Shown here one piece after another: positions 54,366 through 62,829 of a stretch of DNA of 64,000 bases (its first letter is position 1; each line of letters opens with the position of its first letter). A model generated the notes under the pieces. The model made no database searches. It saw nothing but the letters and a program-made list of their open reading frames with translations, and was not told where the DNA came from. The DNA lies in assembly GCF_017948485.1 (NCBI RefSeq), contig NZ_JAFFSX010000032.1, positions 1 to 64,000 on the forward strand, written 5' to 3'. The translations under genes and the position numbers were made by a program. This stretch comes from Streptomyces sp. GESEQ-35 (GTDB taxonomy: Bacteria; Actinomycetota; Actinomycetes; Streptomycetales; Streptomycetaceae).

Positions 54366-55163
54366 TCACATGCTGTCGCGCAGATCCGCCACATAGGGCT
54401 GGTGGGCCAGCAGTCCGCCGTCCACGCGCAGGGTGTGCCCGGTGATGAACAGGGACTCGTCGGAGGCGAGGAAGACGACCGCCGAGGCGACGTCCTCCGG
54501 CAGGCCCAGCCGCGGGGTGAGGTGATGGCGCAGCATCGCTTCCCGGATCGCTCCGTGTGCCGAGTCGTCGCTCGCCGGCGTGACGATGAATCCCGGCGCG
54601 ATGGCGTTGGAGCGGACGCCCTGCTTGCCGTGCTGGGTGGCGACGTACTTCGTGAGGTTGATGATCGCGGCCTTCGAGGCGCCGTACGCGGGGTTGCGCA
54701 GATCCCCCGCGATCCCGGAACAGGACGAGGTGTTGATGATGGATCCGCCGCCCCGCGCGATCATGTGCGGGACGGCGGCCTGGATCGCGACCATGGTGCC
54801 GCGCAGGTTGATCCGCATGGTGTCGTCCCAGACGGCCGGGTCGGCCTCCGCGACCGCGAGGTCCTGACGGGCGGCCAGGTGGGTGGCGGCGGCGTTGTTG
54901 TCCAGGACGTCGAGGCCGCCGTATGTCTGAACGGTCGCCTCCACCATGGCCCGTACGCTCTCGATGTCCCCGAGGTCGACCTGGACCGCGAGCGCGGATC
55001 CGCCGACGGCCCGGATCTCCTCCGTGACGGCCTTGGCGCCGTCGAGGTTCAGATCGGCGACCACCGTGTGTGCCCCCTCGGCCGCGACGCGGCGCGCGGT
55101 GGCGGCGCCGATCCCGGAGGCGGCCCCGGTCACGACGGTGATCTTTTCGTCGAGTCGTCCCAT
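54366..55163 (-). CDS. Short-chain dehydrogenase/reductase (265 aa)
   Basis: Classical SDR: TGAASGIGAA cofactor loop, VVADLNLDGAK with an Asp at the end of beta 2 (NAD-preferring), NTSSCSGIAG, and catalytic YGASKAA. The usual NNAG reads NNAAAT. The C-terminus GLLAHQPYVADLRDSM is short. It probably oxidises or reduces a hydroxyacyl-CoA or alcohol. It is the last gene of an operon (thiolases, HMGS-DUF35, SDR). ATG 55163; no gap larger than 16 bp to the gene before it. Confidence 0.9.
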   Translation of the reverse strand: MGRLDEKITVVTGAASGIGAATARRVAAEGAHTVVADLNLDGAKAVTEEIRAVGGSALAVQVDLGDIESVRAMVEATVQTYGGLDVLDNNAAATHLAARQDLAVAEADPAVWDDTMRINLRGTMVAIQAAVPHMIARGGGSIINTSSCSGIAGDLRNPAYGASKAAIINLTKYVATQHGKQGVRSNAIAPGFIVTPASDDSAHGAIREAMLRHHLTPRLGLPEDVASAVVFLASDESLFITGHTLRVDGGLLAHQPYVADLRDSM

Positions 55164-55178
55164 GTCGAACTCCCTTTC

Positions 55179-56387
55179 TCAGCCGGTGAGTTCGTTGCCG
55201 ACCAACGACACGAACGATACGCATTCGCCCGGTCCGCCACCCAGGTTGTGGGTGAGTGCGAGCGAGCGCCCTTCGGCGAGGGTGCGCACCGTGCGCTCCG
55301 GCGGCGCTTCACCTCGCAACTGGAGCCACGCCTCGAACATCATGCGCAGGCCGGAGGCGCCGATGGGGTGGCCGAAGGCCTTCAGGCCGCCGTCCGGATT
55401 GACCGGCAGCGAACCGTCGAGGTCGAACACCCCGCTGGTGACGTCCTTCCAGGCCTGGCCGCGCCCGGAGAAGCCCAGGTCCTCCATCAGCACCAGCTCG
55501 GTGGGCGTGAAACAGTCGTGGACCTCGGCGAGTGCGATCTCGGTCCGCGGGTCGGTGACACCGGCCTGCCGGTAGGCCTCCTGGGCGGAGGCCACGACCT
55601 CGGGGAAGGTGGTGAAGTCGTACTCCGGGTCGAGAAGTCCGTCCGCCGGTCCCGCGACGAACGACAGCGCCTTCACGAAGATCGGCTTGTCCGTGTACCG
55701 GTACGCGTCCTCGGCGCGTACGACGATCGCGGCGGCCGAGCCGTCCGATACACCGGAACAGTCGAAGACGCCGAGCATGCCCGCCACGATGGGCGCGGAC
55801 CTGATGCGCTCCAGCGGGACTTCCTTGCGGAACTGGGCGCGGGGGTTGCGGGCGCCGTTGGCGTGGTTCTTCCAGGCGATGCGGGTGATGACGTTCTTCA
55901 ACTCGTCCTCGCCCAGGCCGTACTTGGCGGCATAGGCGGGCGCGAGGAGCGAGAAGTTCGCCGGTGCCGTGATCTCGCCCCGGCTGTCGTCACCGGCGCC
56001 CGGCATCGTCGTACCCGAAAGCCCGGACATGCCGGAGTCCTTGAGCTTCTCGACGCCGACCGCCATCGCCACGTCGTAGGCGCCCGAGGCAACCGCGTAA
56101 CAGGCGTTGCGCAGTGCCTCGGAGCCGGTCGCACACATGTTCTCCAGGCGGGTGACCGGCTTGTACGGCAGGTGCAGCGGACGGCTGAGAGTGAGTCCGG
56201 AGACGCCGGAGGCCTGAGTGCCGAGCCAGAAGGCGTCGATGTCGTCGAGAGTGATGCCGGCCGAGGTGACCGCTTCGCCGACCGCGTCGACCAGCAGATC
56301 GTCGGCCGAGCGGGTCCAGTGTTCGCCGAAGGGCGTGCAGCCCATGCCGACGATCGCGACGCGGTCCCGAATTCCGTGCGAGCCCAT
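55179..56387 (-). CDS. Thiolase-like (SCP2/lipid-transfer type) protein (402 aa)
   Basis: Thiolase fold with nucleophile region RLENMCATGSEALRNA (Cys85), HDCFTPTE, and the C-terminal GGLKAFGHPIGASGLR plus GGGPGECVSF. The Asp/Glu-rich front end (WTRSADDLLVDAVGEA) and NMCATGS form are typical of lipid-transfer-protein thiolases and steroid side-chain aldolases (Ltp2). These often act with a DUF35 OB-fold partner, here fused to the upstream gene. It may be a CoA-dependent thiolase or retro-aldol lyase on a long acyl chain. ATG 56387, 16 bp after 56404. Confidence 0.88.
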   Translation of the reverse strand: MGSHGIRDRVAIVGMGCTPFGEHWTRSADDLLVDAVGEAVTSAGITLDDIDAFWLGTQASGVSGLTLSRPLHLPYKPVTRLENMCATGSEALRNACYAVASGAYDVAMAVGVEKLKDSGMSGLSGTTMPGAGDDSRGEITAPANFSLLAPAYAAKYGLGEDELKNVITRIAWKNHANGARNPRAQFRKEVPLERIRSAPIVAGMLGVFDCSGVSDGSAAAIVVRAEDAYRYTDKPIFVKALSFVAGPADGLLDPEYDFTTFPEVVASAQEAYRQAGVTDPRTEIALAEVHDCFTPTELVLMEDLGFSGRGQAWKDVTSGVFDLDGSLPVNPDGGLKAFGHPIGASGLRMMFEAWLQLRGEAPPERTVRTLAEGRSLALTHNLGGGPGECVSFVSLVGNELTG

Positions 56388-56403
56388 GATTTCGTTCCCC
56401 TCC

Positions 56404-57828
56404 TCAGTCCTCGTCCGTGCGCAACGGACGGGCCTTCCAGAAGTAGTTGTGGACGCCGGCCGCGGTGACGGTGCGCCGGAAGGTCATCTCCACCCGGGCG
56501 CCGATGGCGGCGTCGGCCTCGGTGGCGTCGGTGAGCTGGCAGCGGAACCGGCCGCCGCCGTCGTAGTCGACGACCACGACGAGCATCGGCGGGCTCGGCG
56601 TGTGCGCGAGGCGATCGACCGTGAAGGTCGCGACGGTGCCGCGTGCGTCGGCCATCGGTTCGTCGGTCATGGCGTCGACGCTGCGGCAGGACGTGCACAC
56701 GCGGTCCGGCGGCAGATGGCGGGTGCCGCACTTCTCGCAACGGGACGCCACGAAGCCGTACTTCCAGCCGTTACGGCGGTGCGCGGGCGGGGCGTACGGC
56801 GGTTCGGGGTCGGGGCGGCGGGGCGGTTCGCGGTCGAGGAGGCCGCGCCAGGAGAGATAGGTGGCGTACGGCATGGGCGCGCTGCCTGCCGCGATCTGCG
56901 CGGCGACCGGGCGGGCGCCGCGGTGGGCCGGCAGGGCGTCCGTCGTGCGCAGGAGTATGACTCCGGCGCCGTCGCCGAGCACGACGAGCGCGATGGTCTC
57001 GCCGGGGCGGGCGCGGTCGAGGACGTCGGCGAGGAGCAGGCCGGGCTGGGCGGTGCCGGGGTTGCCGATCGCCGCGGTGAGGTCTGCGGTGACGGCTTCG
57101 GGGCGGGCGCCGGCCTTGCGCCGTACCGCCGCGCACGCGCGCGCGTGCAGGCCGGTGACGATGAGGTGGTCGACGGCGGTGATGTCGAGTCCGGCCCGGT
57201 CGAGGGCCGCGCCGAGGGCCTTGCCCGCGAGGTCGACGTAGATCTCCTCGGCGAAGCGTTCCTCCCACACCCGAGAGGTGGGCGAGCCGGGCAGCCGCCA
57301 GCGGTCGAGGATTTCGTCGCTCACGGTGTCGTGGGCGAGGAGTTCCGCGATGACGGGGGTGCTGTCGCGATGGCCGCCGAACACGAACGCCGCCGCGCCG
57401 TCGCCGCCCGCGGACTCGTCGCTGGAGCCGGGCAGGCCGGTGCGCAGGTCGGACAGGACCGTGAGGGTGGGGACCGTGGAGCGGGCGGCCGTGACGAGGG
57501 CGCCGAGGCCGGAGCGTACGGAGCCCGCCATGTCGGCGGCGAGGACGTGCTCGTCGAGTCCGAGGGCGGCGTGGACCGCGGTGGCGTTGGTCTTGTCGAG
57601 GTAGGCGGGGGCCGCGGTGGCGAGGAAGAGCTGGCCGATGCGGGGGCGCAGTCCGTCGGGGACGAGGGCTCCGCGGGCCGCCTCGACGGCCATCGAGGTG
57701 GTGTCCTCGTCGTATCCCGCGACCGCGCGCGTGCCCTTGCCTGCTGGGGTGCCGAGTACTGCTGCGACATCGGCGCGGGCGAGGCGGTGGTACGGCACAT
57801 AGGCGCCGTATGCGATCAGTCCGGCCAT
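56404..57828 (-). CDS. HMG-CoA-synthase-like / DUF35 (OB-fold, Zn-ribbon) fusion protein (474 aa)
   Basis: Residues 1-330 follow the archaeal-type HMG-CoA synthase/KAS-III fold (GLIAYGAYVPYHRLAR, DEDTTSMAVEAARGAL, TNATAVHAALGLDEHVLAADM, and GGDGAAAFVFG). Residues 350-474 are a DUF35 rubredoxin-like zinc ribbon plus OB-fold (CEKCGTRHLPPDRVCTSCRS, FTVDRLAHTPSPP, NYFWKARPL). The position of the HMGS nucleophile (DLKAACKAG in synthases) reads DMAGSVRSG, so Cys is replaced by Val104. It probably is a scaffold or non-canonical partner of the adjacent thiolase-like protein. TGATG overlap with the upstream thiolase; ATG 57828. Confidence 0.88.
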   Translation of the reverse strand: MAGLIAYGAYVPYHRLARADVAAVLGTPAGKGTRAVAGYDEDTTSMAVEAARGALVPDGLRPRIGQLFLATAAPAYLDKTNATAVHAALGLDEHVLAADMAGSVRSGLGALVTAARSTVPTLTVLSDLRTGLPGSSDESAGGDGAAAFVFGGHRDSTPVIAELLAHDTVSDEILDRWRLPGSPTSRVWEERFAEEIYVDLAGKALGAALDRAGLDITAVDHLIVTGLHARACAAVRRKAGARPEAVTADLTAAIGNPGTAQPGLLLADVLDRARPGETIALVVLGDGAGVILLRTTDALPAHRGARPVAAQIAAGSAPMPYATYLSWRGLLDREPPRRPDPEPPYAPPAHRRNGWKYGFVASRCEKCGTRHLPPDRVCTSCRSVDAMTDEPMADARGTVATFTVDRLAHTPSPPMLVVVVDYDGGGRFRCQLTDATEADAAIGARVEMTFRRTVTAAGVHNYFWKARPLRTDED

Positions 57829-59063
57829 CAGCGTCCTCCCTGAGCGTTGGTTTCGATGGTTCGCTCGAAGACCGCGGCCAGGCCCTGTCCGCCGCCGAGG
57901 CACATGGTCTCCAGGCCGTAGCGGGCGTCGCGGCGGTCGAGTTCGCGCAGCAGGGTGGCGAGGATGCGGCCGCCGGTGGCACCGACGGGATGGCCGAGCG
58001 AGATGCCGGAGCCGTTGACGTTGAGCCGCTCGAAGTCGGCCTCGGTCAGGGCCCATTCGCGGGTACAGGCGAGCACCTGGGCGGCGAAGGCCTCGTTCAG
58101 TTCGATGAGGTCCATGTCGGCGAGCTTCAGCCCGGCCCGTTCCAGGGCTTTGGCCGTGGCGGGCACCGGGCCGATGCCCATCGTCTGAGGGGGTACGCCG
58201 GCGACGGCCCAGGAGACGAGACGGCCCAGCGGGCGCAGACCGAGTTCGGCGGCGCGTTCGGGGTGGGTGACGACGCAGAGCGAGGCGCCGTCGTTCTGTC
58301 CGCTGGCGTTCCCGGCGGTGACGGTCGCCTCCGGGTCCTGGCGGCTGAGGACGGGGCGCAGTGCCGCGAGTTTCTCCAACGTCGAGTCGGGGCGCGGGTG
58401 TTCGTCGGTCGCTACGACCGTCTCGCCCTTCCGAGTCCGTACGGTGACCGGCACGATCTCGTCGGCGAACCGGCCCTCCCGCTGGGCGGCGACGGCCTTC
58501 TCGTGCGAGCGCAGGGCCAGCTCGTCCTGTTCCTCGCGAGGAATGCCGTACTCGCGCCGAAGGTTCTCGGCGGTCTCCAACATGCCGCCGGGGACAGGGT
58601 GGTTGACGCCTCCGGAGGTGACCCGGCCGCGGGCCAGCCGGTCGTGGAGGGTGGTGCCCGCGCCGCGTACGCCCCACCGCACACCGGTGGTGTAGAACTC
58701 GGCCTGGCTCATGGCCTCCACTCCCCCGGCCAGCACGAGGTCGCTCGCGCCGGTCTGCACCTGCATGGCGGCGGTGATCACGGCCTGGAGTCCGGAGCCG
58801 CACCGGCGGTCGATCTGGAGGCCGGGCACCTCGACGGGGAGGCCCGCGTCCAGGGCGGCGACCCGGCCGATCGCGGGGGCCTCGCCGTTGGGGTAGCACT
58901 GGCCGAGGAGTACGTCCTCGACGGCGCCGGGCGGTATGCCGGTCCGTTCGAGCACCGCCCGTACGACCGTGGCCGCGAGCTCGGCCGCGGTGACGTCCTT
59001 CAGGACACCTCCGTAGCCGCCGACGGGGGTGCGCACGGGTTCGCAGATCACCGCGTCACGCAT
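57828..59063 (-). CDS. Acetyl-CoA acetyltransferase / 3-ketoacyl-CoA thiolase (411 aa)
   Basis: Complete thiolase: LQIDRRCGSGLQAVI (nucleophile Cys88), AGGVEAMSQAEFYT, LNEAFAAQVLA, GHPVGATGGRI and the second catalytic Cys in MCLGGGQG. It cleaves 3-ketoacyl-CoA or condenses acetyl-CoA. It is co-translated (TGATG) with the HMGS-DUF35 gene, echoing the thiolase/HMGS/DUF35 complex known in archaea. ATG 59063. The operon context suggests beta-oxidation of an unidentified acyl-CoA. Confidence 0.93.
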   Translation of the reverse strand: MRDAVICEPVRTPVGGYGGVLKDVTAAELAATVVRAVLERTGIPPGAVEDVLLGQCYPNGEAPAIGRVAALDAGLPVEVPGLQIDRRCGSGLQAVITAAMQVQTGASDLVLAGGVEAMSQAEFYTTGVRWGVRGAGTTLHDRLARGRVTSGGVNHPVPGGMLETAENLRREYGIPREEQDELALRSHEKAVAAQREGRFADEIVPVTVRTRKGETVVATDEHPRPDSTLEKLAALRPVLSRQDPEATVTAGNASGQNDGASLCVVTHPERAAELGLRPLGRLVSWAVAGVPPQTMGIGPVPATAKALERAGLKLADMDLIELNEAFAAQVLACTREWALTEADFERLNVNGSGISLGHPVGATGGRILATLLRELDRRDARYGLETMCLGGGQGLAAVFERTIETNAQGGR

Positions 59064-59107
59064 CGGTCAGGCCTTTCGTCAGGGGGCGGACGCCTCGCGA
59101 ACGAGCG

Positions 59108-59854
59108 TCACATGTATCGGCCACCGGTCACCTCCAGGACGGCTCCGGTGATGTAGCTCGCCATGTCGGAGGCGAGGAAGAGGACCGCCTGGGCGACCTC
59201 GGCGGGTTCGCCGGCGCGGCTCAGGGGGATTTCGGCGAGCTTGGCGTCCCAGGCGGCCCGGGGCATGGCCTCGGTCATGGCGGTGCGGATCAGCCCGGGC
59301 TGCACGGCGTTGACGCGGATTCCGGCGCGGGCCAGCTCCTTGGCGGACGCCTTGGTGAGGCCGACGAGGCCTGCCTTGGCGGCGCTGTAGTTGGTCTGGC
59401 CGAAGTTGCCGACCTTGCCGGCGATGGAGGAGATGTTGACGATGCTGCCGCTCACGCCGTGTGCGCGCATCGACTCGGCCGCGTACCGGGTGCCGTTCCA
59501 GGCGCCCGTGAGGTGGACGTCGACGACGGCGCGGAAGTCGGCGACCGGCATCTTGCGCAGGGTCGCGTCCCGGGTGATCCCGGCGTTGTTGATCATCACC
59601 CCGACGGGTCCGAAGGTGCCGACGCAGTGGGCTACGAGGGCGGCGACCTCGTCCTCGTCCGTGACGTCGCAGCGCAGGGAGTTGGCGGCGACGCCGTTCT
59701 TGGTGAGGCGCTCGGCGGCCTCGGCGGCCGCGTCCTCGTTGATGTCGCCGAGGACCACGGAGGCGCCCGCGCCGCCGAGCACACCGGCGATCTCGAAGCC
59801 GATGCCCTGTGCTCCGCCGGTGATCACCGCGTTACGGCCGTCCAGCAGTCCCAT
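59108..59854 (-). CDS. SDR family, 3-oxoacyl-ACP/CoA reductase-like (FabG type, 248 aa)
   Basis: TGGAQGIGFEIA cofactor loop, GDINEDAAAEAAERL, MINNAGITRDATLRKM, NISSIAGKVGNFGQTNYSAAKAG (Ser/Tyr/Lys triad) and RVNAVQPGLIRTAMTEAMP. ITRDATLRKM is typical of FabG/PhaB. In this operon it most likely oxidises 3-hydroxyacyl-CoA to the 3-keto form for the thiolases, in place of a FadB-type enzyme. It is the first gene of the operon; ATG 59854. Its promoter, shared with the divergent acyl-CoA dehydrogenase, contains an AATAGATA operator-like dyad. Confidence 0.92.
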   Translation of the reverse strand: MGLLDGRNAVITGGAQGIGFEIAGVLGGAGASVVLGDINEDAAAEAAERLTKNGVAANSLRCDVTDEDEVAALVAHCVGTFGPVGVMINNAGITRDATLRKMPVADFRAVVDVHLTGAWNGTRYAAESMRAHGVSGSIVNISSIAGKVGNFGQTNYSAAKAGLVGLTKASAKELARAGIRVNAVQPGLIRTAMTEAMPRAAWDAKLAEIPLSRAGEPAEVAQAVLFLASDMASYITGAVLEVTGGRYM

Positions 59855-59889
59855 GCCCGCCCGTCCCCAGCTCGACGCTATTCCTCTAA

Positions 59890-59904
59890 AATAGATAACC
59901 TATT
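59890..59904. promoter_or_regulatory. AT-rich dyad in the SDR/acyl-CoA dehydrogenase promoter
   Basis: AATAG-ATAAC-CTATT has perfect 5-bp arms. Its AATAGATA half is also found at 62671-62678 next to the enoyl-CoA hydratase/GntR promoter, suggesting one GntR-type regulator. Confidence 0.55.
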
Positions 59905-59956
59905 ACGCTGAAAGTATCAATAAGGCGAACCCCGGCCGCGGGAGGAGACAGCGCAG

Positions 59957-61174
59957 GTGGACATCACTTATCCCCCGGAGACCTTGGCGTTCCGGAGCGA
60001 GGTCAGGGCGTTCCTGGCGGAGGCCCTCCCGGCCGACTGGCGGGGAATCGGCGCCCTCGACGAGGAGGCCGCGTGGGCCTTCGCCCGTGACTGGCGGAAG
60101 CGCCTCGCGCGGCGCGGCTACCTCTCGCTCACCTGGCCCGAGGAGTACGGCGGCCGTGGTCTGTCCAAGCTCCACCAGGTCGTCCTGATGGAGGAACTGG
60201 CCCTGGCGGGCGTGCCGTTCGGGCTGCCGCAGGACACGTTCGGCGTGAAGATGCTGGCCAACACGCTGCTGCGGTGGGGCACGGAGGAGCAGAAGAGCCA
60301 CTTCCTGCCGCGCATCCTCAGCGGCGAGGACACCTGGTGCCAGGGTTACTCCGAGCCGGACGCGGGCTCGGACCTCGCCTCGCTCACCACCCGGGCGGTG
60401 CGGGACGGCGAGGAATGGGTGATCGACGGCCAGAAGGTGTGGACCTCGGGCGCCCACCACAGCGACTGGATCTTCGTCCTGGCGCGCACCGACCGCGACG
60501 CCCCCAAGCACCGCGGCATCTCCTTCCTCCTGGTCCCACTCGACCAACCCGGCGTCGAGGTGCGCCCGTTCCGCATGATGAGCGGCCAACTCCACTTCAA
60601 CGAGGTCTTCTTCAGCGGCGCCCGCACCCGGGCCGACCTCGTCGTGGGCGGCGTCGACAACGGCTGGAAAGTCGCCCAGAGCCTGCTGGGCGTGGAGCGC
60701 GGGGAGGAGGCCGCGACCAACCCGATCCTGTTCAAGGCCGAGGTCGAGCGTCTCGTCGCACTCGCCCGCGCATACGGCAAGGACCAGGATCCGGTCGTAC
60801 GGCAGCGGATCGCCTGGTGCTGGTCCAAGGTCGAGATCATGCGCTTCCTCGGCTACCGCATCCTCACCGGCTGGCTCAAGGGCACCGAGCCCGGCCCGGA
60901 GTCGTCGATCGCCAAGCTGTACTGGAGCGAGTACCACACGGTGGTCACCGACCTGGCGATGGACATCATGGGCCTGCACGGCCAGGTCCCGGTGGGCCGC
61001 CCGCCCCTGCGCACGTACCGCACCGACGACCCCGGTGCCGCGAACTCCTCGGCGTCCTGGTCGACCACGTATCTCATCGCCCGCTCCGGCACGATCTACG
61101 CCGGGACGTCTCAGGTGCAGCGGAACATTCTCGCGGAGAGGGTGCTGGGCCTGCCGAGGGAGCCGAGAGGGTGA
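59957..61174 (+). CDS. Acyl-CoA dehydrogenase (405 aa)
   Basis: ACAD domains in order: N-terminal helices (LAFRSEVRAFLAEALPADW), middle domain (TWCQGYSEPDAGSDLASLTTRA, WVIDGQKVWTSGAHHSDWIFVLART), and C-terminal helices ending GTIYAGTSQVQRNILAERVLGLPRE. The position of the catalytic Glu of medium-chain enzymes (YEGTSQIQR) is Ala here, so a Glu elsewhere, or a partner, must supply the base. The GTG 59957 follows GGGAGGAG. It would make the enoyl-CoA for the hydratase at 61870. Divergent from the SDR operon. Confidence 0.92.
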   Translation: MDITYPPETLAFRSEVRAFLAEALPADWRGIGALDEEAAWAFARDWRKRLARRGYLSLTWPEEYGGRGLSKLHQVVLMEELALAGVPFGLPQDTFGVKMLANTLLRWGTEEQKSHFLPRILSGEDTWCQGYSEPDAGSDLASLTTRAVRDGEEWVIDGQKVWTSGAHHSDWIFVLARTDRDAPKHRGISFLLVPLDQPGVEVRPFRMMSGQLHFNEVFFSGARTRADLVVGGVDNGWKVAQSLLGVERGEEAATNPILFKAEVERLVALARAYGKDQDPVVRQRIAWCWSKVEIMRFLGYRILTGWLKGTEPGPESSIAKLYWSEYHTVVTDLAMDIMGLHGQVPVGRPPLRTYRTDDPGAANSSASWSTTYLIARSGTIYAGTSQVQRNILAERVLGLPREPRG

Positions 61175-61210
61175 CATACGGCTCGGACACTGAGCAAGCC
61201 CGGGGTTCGA

Positions 61211-61264
61211 TGGCGCCCCGTTGGGGGCGCGGGGAACTGCGCGACCAGCCACGACGACGCCGCA
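61211..61264. repeat. Intergenic GC-rich repeat (copy 4, inverted)
   Basis: Reverse-complement orientation: GGCGCCCCGTTGGGGGCGCG then GGGAACTGCGCGACCAGCCA. It lies between the convergent acyl-CoA dehydrogenase and DUF2889 genes. Confidence 0.8.
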
Positions 61265-61288
61265 GACGAACGACGACAGATCCTGGCA

Positions 61289-61873
61289 CTACCCAGCGGA
61301 GCGTCTCCCCTCGAACACCTCGACCTCCGGAACCGGCCGCGGCCCCTCCCCCGGCCGCCACCCGGCATCCAGCTTGCGCAGCCCCACACCGTCCGGTGCC
61401 CAGATGTGGCAGCTGTTCAGGACGCCGGCGGTGGAACGCGGGCCGTGCGACGGCAGACCCGAGTCACGGCGCCGCGCATTGGCCGAGATGGCCGCCTGCA
61501 CGACGGCGGGGCCGAGCACGCGGGCGAGTTCGTACAGGTGAGTACAGCCCGAGGCCCCTCGGAACCGCTCCTGGATCGCCCGGTTGAAACCCGCGGCCAC
61601 GCTCAGACCGACCAGACCCTCGAAGGCCGAGGTGATCAACGGGCATTCGGCGTGCGGGAAGGTCCGCATGTCCGCGTCGGCGGCCACGATGACCATGTCC
61701 GCGAGCCGGATCCGTACGGCCAGCACCATCCGGTGGATCGTCGCGGCCGACGCGTCCTCCCGCGGCCGTACGTCGGCCAGTTCCGCCTCGACGGACAGCT
61801 CCGCGCCGCCGTCCTCGTCGTAGGCGCTCACGGTGATCGTACGGCGGTGCAGGGGCAGTTCGGCGCGGGTCAC
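61289..61873 (-). CDS. DUF2889 family protein (194 aa)
   Basis: The pattern LHRRTITVSAYDEDGGAELS, ATIHRMVLAVRIRLADMVIV, FPHAECPLITSAFEGLVGLS and GCTHLYELARVLGPAVVQA is that of DUF2889, a family found with beta-oxidation and steroid/aromatic-degradation genes but of unknown activity. It carries conserved His/Cys residues (HAECP, CTHL) that could bind metal. The GTG at 61873 overlaps the enoyl-CoA hydratase stop (GTGA), so it is co-translated. A polar tail ends the protein. Confidence 0.87.
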   Translation of the reverse strand: MTRAELPLHRRTITVSAYDEDGGAELSVEAELADVRPREDASAATIHRMVLAVRIRLADMVIVAADADMRTFPHAECPLITSAFEGLVGLSVAAGFNRAIQERFRGASGCTHLYELARVLGPAVVQAAISANARRRDSGLPSHGPRSTAGVLNSCHIWAPDGVGLRKLDAGWRPGEGPRPVPEVEVFEGRRSAG

Positions 61874-62658
61874 GACGCCGCCTCACCCAGCGCGGCGAAC
61901 TCCGGCTGCCGTCGCTCGATGAAGCTGCGCACGCCCTCTCGGTAGTCCGGGGCCCGTTTTGCCGTGGCCAGCAGCGCGGCCGCGTCGTCCCTGCTCGCGA
62001 CGAAGCTCCGCGACTGATCGTCGGCGAGCTGCCGCTTGATCAGGGACATCGCGTACGGGCTGGCGGAGCGGGCGAGTTCGGTGGCGTACGTGAGTGCCGT
62101 CGGGAGCAGTTCCTCCGGCTCGACGAGACGGTTGACCAGGCCCATCGCCAGCGCCTCCGGACCGTCGATCCGGCGCGAGGACAGCAGCAGGTCACTCGCG
62201 TTCCCGTAGCCGACCAGCCGGGGGAGAATCCACGACACCCCGTCCTCCGCGACGAGCCCGCGCGCACTGAACGCGGCTGCGAACCGGGCGCCCGGCACGG
62301 CGAACCGCACATCGCACATCAGCGCCTGGTTGAAGCCGATACCGGCACACGCGCCGTTGATCGCGGCCACGACGGGCTTCGGGAAGCTCATGGGCCTGGT
62401 GCGCGGCGGCAACCGGTCGGTCGGCCACGGCTCGGCCCCGGAGGACGCCCCGTCGAGGACGCTCATGTCCATCCCCGGGCAGAAGCTGCGCCCGGCCCCG
62501 GTGAGCACCACGACCCGCACCCGCGGATCGGACTCGGCACGGTCGAACAGCTCGTTGTAGAGCAGCTCCATCTCGAGCGTCCAGGCGTTGTGCCGCTCGG
62601 GCCGGTTGAGGGTGAGCAGCATGACCCCGTCGTCGGTGAGGTCGGAGAGGATCACCAT
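61870..62658 (-). CDS. Enoyl-CoA hydratase/isomerase family protein (262 aa)
   Basis: Crotonase blocks LNRPERHNAWTLEME, oxyanion loops SFCPGMDMSVL and NGACAGIGFNQALMCDVRFA, and SARGLVAEDGVSWILPRLVG with the Glu-Asp pair (AEDGVS) at the catalytic position. The start ATG 62658 has a textbook GGAGGA five bases upstream; the earlier in-frame ATG codons at 62670 and 62688 lie in or beside the operator. It would hydrate the enoyl-CoA of this pathway. First gene of a two-gene unit with DUF2889. Confidence 0.92.
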   Translation of the reverse strand: MVILSDLTDDGVMLLTLNRPERHNAWTLEMELLYNELFDRAESDPRVRVVVLTGAGRSFCPGMDMSVLDGASSGAEPWPTDRLPPRTRPMSFPKPVVAAINGACAGIGFNQALMCDVRFAVPGARFAAAFSARGLVAEDGVSWILPRLVGYGNASDLLLSSRRIDGPEALAMGLVNRLVEPEELLPTALTYATELARSASPYAMSLIKRQLADDQSRSFVASRDDAAALLATAKRAPDYREGVRSFIERRQPEFAALGEAAS

Positions 62659-62675
62659 CGAGTCCTCCATAATAG

Positions 62676-62692
62676 ATAGATGAATCATCTAT
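62676..62692. promoter_or_regulatory. FadR/GntR-type operator before the enoyl-CoA hydratase
   Basis: ATAGATG-AAT-CATCTAT has perfect 7-bp arms and sits 18 bp upstream of the start codon, followed by AT-rich promoter sequence. AATAGATA overlaps it and recurs at 59890. The GntR gene at 62830 is divergent from this promoter and is the expected binder. Confidence 0.7.
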
Positions 62693-62829
62693 ATACCCAA
62701 GGGGCAGACGCACGCCAGATCCGGGGCAGTCCGACGACGATCACCGATCCCTTGACCTGGTACCCTCGATGCACTAAGAAGATTCATTTTGCTATATACG
62801 CCACACATCGTCAGCGAGGAGACTCCGCC

